Shown here in pieces: positions 4,882-6,990 of a stretch of 6,990 nt of DNA. This DNA is from Chloroflexota bacterium (GTDB taxonomy: Bacteria; Chloroflexota; Anaerolineae; 4572-78), in assembly GCA_024278725.1 (NCBI GenBank), contig JAJRSQ010000248.1, forward strand, positions 1 through 6,990, read 5' to 3'. The position numbers were made by a program, and so were the translations under genes. A model generated the notes under the pieces. The model was not told the DNA's origin. It saw nothing but the letters and a program-made list of their open reading frames with translations, and did not search any database. Every line of letters starts with the position of its first letter. The first letter of the stretch is position 1.

Positions 4882-6990
4882 TTAATTGCAGAAGATGCGT
4901 GTGGTCACGGGACCGCGTTCATAGGTTTTGGAGACAATCGCCGAGCCGCACGCGCTGTTGACGCGTACCTGATATGTGCCCGGCTCAAATGTGCCGCAGA
5001 ATTGGGTGCTGTTGTTCGGAACGGTGCAACTCACCCCCGCGCCGATGACCTCGAAGAAGACATCGCCGCCGGTGTTGTCGTTGAATACCGAAAGCTGAAC
5101 CGGCAGCGGCTTCAGCACCAGCGGCAAGAAAATGCGATTGATTTTCACGGCGATGTCCGCCTGCGCCGACTCGTTGCCGGGGGCGGGGTCGGCGGTGGCG
5201 CTGCCGACGTTGCCGGTGATGTGCAGTGTGCCGGTGACGGTGGCTCTGCCGGTGACGACCACTTGCGCGGACGCGCCCCGGTCAATCCCCCCCAGCGTGC
5301 AAAGCAGGGGTGATGTGTCCGGGCAAGACCCCTGCGACGGGGTGACGCTATCGGCGGAAAAATTCCCCGGCAGGATGGCGGAAAGGGTGACGCTCGCGGC
5401 GGCGGAGGCTCCCGCGTTGGCGATGGTGAAGGTGAGCGAAAATGTGTGGTTGATGTGAACGTCGGTGGGGGCGGCGATGGCGAGCGACAGGTCGGCGGCG
5501 GTTGCCGGCGCGGTATTTTCGGCGGCGGTATTGTTGCCGCCGGTCGGGTCGAATTCGGCGGCGGAAACGGAAGCCGTCGCTTGCAGGGTGGCGGATGCGG
5601 TGCTGTCCACATCCGCGACGATGGTGCGCGCGGTGGCGCTGTTTGCCGCCAGCGTGCCGATGGCGCAGGTGACGACGCCGCTGCTCTCGGTGCATCCGGC
5701 GGATGCGCTGCGGAAGCTCGTGTCCGCGGGCAGCGTCACCGATGCCTGCACGCCGGTGGCGGGATGCGCGCTGAAGTTGGTCAGTGTCAGGGTGTAGGTC
5801 AGTATTTCACCCGCGATGACCGGATTCGGTGCGCCCGCCAGCCCCGCGGCGACATCAACCGCCGGGGAAACGGTCGTCGTTTCGAGGGCAAAATTGTTCC
5901 CCCCGTCGGGGTCGGTGGTGGCGGATGACACGCCCGCCGAATTGTTGAACGTGCTCGCCGTATCACCATCGACCTGCACCATAATTTGCCGCACGGCGGT
6001 ATTGCCCGCCGCCAGTGTGCCGATGGGGCAGGTGATATCCTGCCCGATGGTGGTGCATCCCGCCGCCGATTGTACCGCAAAACCGAGCGGCAAGGTGTCG
6101 GTCAGCACCACCGATTGCGCGTCCGACGGTCCGGCATTGGTGAGGGTGAGGGTGTAGGTGACGGTTTCGGTGGCGTTCACGGGGTCGGGCGCGTCCGTTT
6201 GGGTGAGTTGCAAATCGGCGCGGGTGGATACGGCGGTGGCGGTCGCGGCGGTATTGTTGCCGGTGGCGGGGTCGAACTGGTCGCTGAATACGGTGGCGGT
6301 GTTGTTGATGGTTGCCGTCCGCGCGGGTGAAACCTGTGCGGCGATGGTGACGGCAGTGGCGTTTCCCGCTGCCAGCGTGCCCGCCGGGCAGGTGACGGTC
6401 TGCCCGATGGCGGCGCAGCCCGCTGAGCCGCCGCTGAATTGTAATCCGGCGGGCAAAACGTCGGCGACGGTGATATTCGCGGCGGTGGAAGGTCCGAAAT
6501 TGGTGACGGGAATGGTGAAGGTGATGGTCTCGCCCGCGATGACCGGCGCCGGTGCGGCGGTCATCCCCAATGTGGTGTCCGCCTCCAGGGTGACGTTGAC
6601 CGAAGCGGTGGCGGTATTGTTGGCGGTGTCGCGGTCGGTGGGGGATGTTGCGCCCACCGTGGCGGAATTTTTCAGGACGCCGAGCTGGGTGGGGGTCACG
6701 GTGATGGTCAGGGTGACGGTATCATTCGCCGCCAGCGCGCCAAAATCGCACACGATGGTGGCGCTGCCGGTGCAACTTCCCTGCGACGGGGTGACGGTGT
6801 TCAGGGTGACGGTGGACGGAACGGTGTCGGTCAGGGTGACGGATTGGGCGGCGGAGGGACCGAAATTGGTGACGACCATCGTGTAGGTCAGGATTCTGCC
6901 CGCCGCGATGAGGTCGGGCGCACCGATTTTGGTCACGGCGAGGTCGGCGTGGGGCAAAATGACGGTCGTTTCCGCCGCGGTATTGTTGCC
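4882..6990 (-). CDS. Secreted multi-DUF11-repeat surface protein (N-terminus beyond window edge)
   Basis: The frame is open to the right edge, giving the last 702 residues of a larger protein. The first residues (GNNTAAETTVI) are the tail of another module. Five full DUF11 (PF01345-type) beta-sandwich modules follow, starting near residues 15, 137, 258, 378 and 499, a period of 120-122. Hallmarks include LTYTLTLTNAGPS, VTLTDTLP, GTLAAGN and GNNTA. Each module has a cysteine pair seven or eight residues apart (73/81, 192/201, 312/321, 433/442, 556/564), suggesting a disulfide. Then come RIFLPLVLK (619-627) and a final domain of about 72 residues with four Cys, ending RIFCN. A TTG at 6957 could be taken as a start but lies within continuing homology. 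Such proteins are extracellular; adhesion, sheath or S-layer-like roles are possible but unproven. It is probably co-transcribed with the NTPase gene 15 nt downstream. Confidence 0.88.
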   Translation of the reverse strand, partial: GNNTAAETTVILPHADLAVTKIGAPDLIAAGRILTYTMVVTNFGPSAAQSVTLTDTVPSTVTLNTVTPSQGSCTGSATIVCDFGALAANDTVTLTITVTPTQLGVLKNSATVGATSPTDRDTANNTATASVNVTLEADTTLGMTAAPAPVIAGETITFTIPVTNFGPSTAANITVADVLPAGLQFSGGSAGCAAIGQTVTCPAGTLAAGNATAVTIAAQVSPARTATINNTATVFSDQFDPATGNNTAATATAVSTRADLQLTQTDAPDPVNATETVTYTLTLTNAGPSDAQSVVLTDTLPLGFAVQSAAGCTTIGQDITCPIGTLAAGNTAVRQIMVQVDGDTASTFNNSAGVSSATTDPDGGNNFALETTTVSPAVDVAAGLAGAPNPVIAGEILTYTLTLTNFSAHPATGVQASVTLPADTSFRSASAGCTESSGVVTCAIGTLAANSATARTIVADVDSTASATLQATASVSAAEFDPTGGNNTAAENTAPATAADLSLAIAAPTDVHINHTFSLTFTIANAGASAAASVTLSAILPGNFSADSVTPSQGSCPDTSPLLCTLGGIDRGASAQVVVTGRATVTGTLHITGNVGSATADPAPGNESAQADIAVKINRIFLPLVLKPLPVQLSVFNDNTGGDVFFEVIGAGVSCTVPNNSTQFCGTFEPGTYQVRVNSACGSAIVSKTYERGPVTTRIFCN
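5143..6948 (-). repeat. Array of five diverged DUF11-encoding modules (~363 bp each)
   Basis: Module boundaries by the ADL/VDV-type opening motif are 6948-6583, 6582-6220, 6219-5860, 5859-5497 and 5496-5143. Most DNA has diverged, but short identical tracts remain. A 14-mer, GCGGTATTGTTGCC, recurs at 5525-5538, 6248-6261 and 6977-6990, at the ends of every second module. An 18-mer, CCCTGCGACGGGGTGACG, is shared by the first and last modules (6779-6796 and 5330-5347). Confidence 0.8.

Noticed and set aside
6158..6886. Plus-strand reading frame of 242 residues antisense to the DUF11 gene, with apparent repeats
   Set aside because: The Val/Ala/Gly-rich repeats mirror the DUF11 modules on the coding strand. 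High GC leaves few stops, and no start signal or family match is seen.
6955..6957. TTG start codon for the DUF11 protein
   Set aside because: The codons further upstream to the edge (GNNTAAETTVI) are the end of another DUF11 module in the same frame, so the protein begins outside the window.

Overview
The window most resembles a chromosomal segment from a Chloroflexota bacterium, probably Anaerolineae-like. This is inferred from style, with no search run. The clues are the yebC-ruvC-ruvA order, a membrane NTPase whose ectodomain hangs on a long Thr-Pro linker, a secreted array of DUF11 modules with an LPLVLK segment near its C-terminus, and a partial helix-turn-helix regulator ending in a LYRKQ-type helix.

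Plus strand, 1-2228: the window opens inside the C-terminus of an HTH regulator (stop at 249-251). A strong sigma70-type promoter (TTGTAA, 17-nt spacer, TATAAT) and a GGGAG ribosome site then drive yebC. The ruvC start codon abuts the yebC stop (TAAATG). ruvA follows after 61 nt that contain a hairpin. YebC is a translation-associated factor, while RuvC and RuvA are the Holliday-junction resolvase and junction-binding protein. ruvB is not in the window.

2229-2418: this gap lies between two convergent genes. It holds a roughly 150-bp nested palindromic repeat bounded by a perfect 12-bp inverted repeat (TGTCATTGCGAG / CTCGCAATGACA), which looks like a dispersed MITE- or REP-like element.

Minus strand, 6990-2419: two co-directional genes lie 15 nt apart and are probably one transcript, with a promoter beyond the right edge. 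The upstream gene, open at the right edge, encodes a surface protein with five complete ~121-residue DUF11 beta-sandwich modules and the end of a sixth. Each complete module carries a closely spaced cysteine pair, and a small four-Cys domain closes the protein. The downstream gene encodes an 815-residue single-pass membrane protein. It has a cytoplasmic AAA-like (AAA_35/STAND-type) NTPase, a transmembrane helix, a predicted external TPR region, a Thr-Pro linker, a predicted beta-sandwich and a Gly-rich tail.

The least ordinary content is this minus-strand pair. It could be a surface-sensing or adhesion unit in which an external protein is coupled to an internal nucleotide switch. That role is inferred from architecture and gene spacing only. 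The plus-strand half is ordinary housekeeping.
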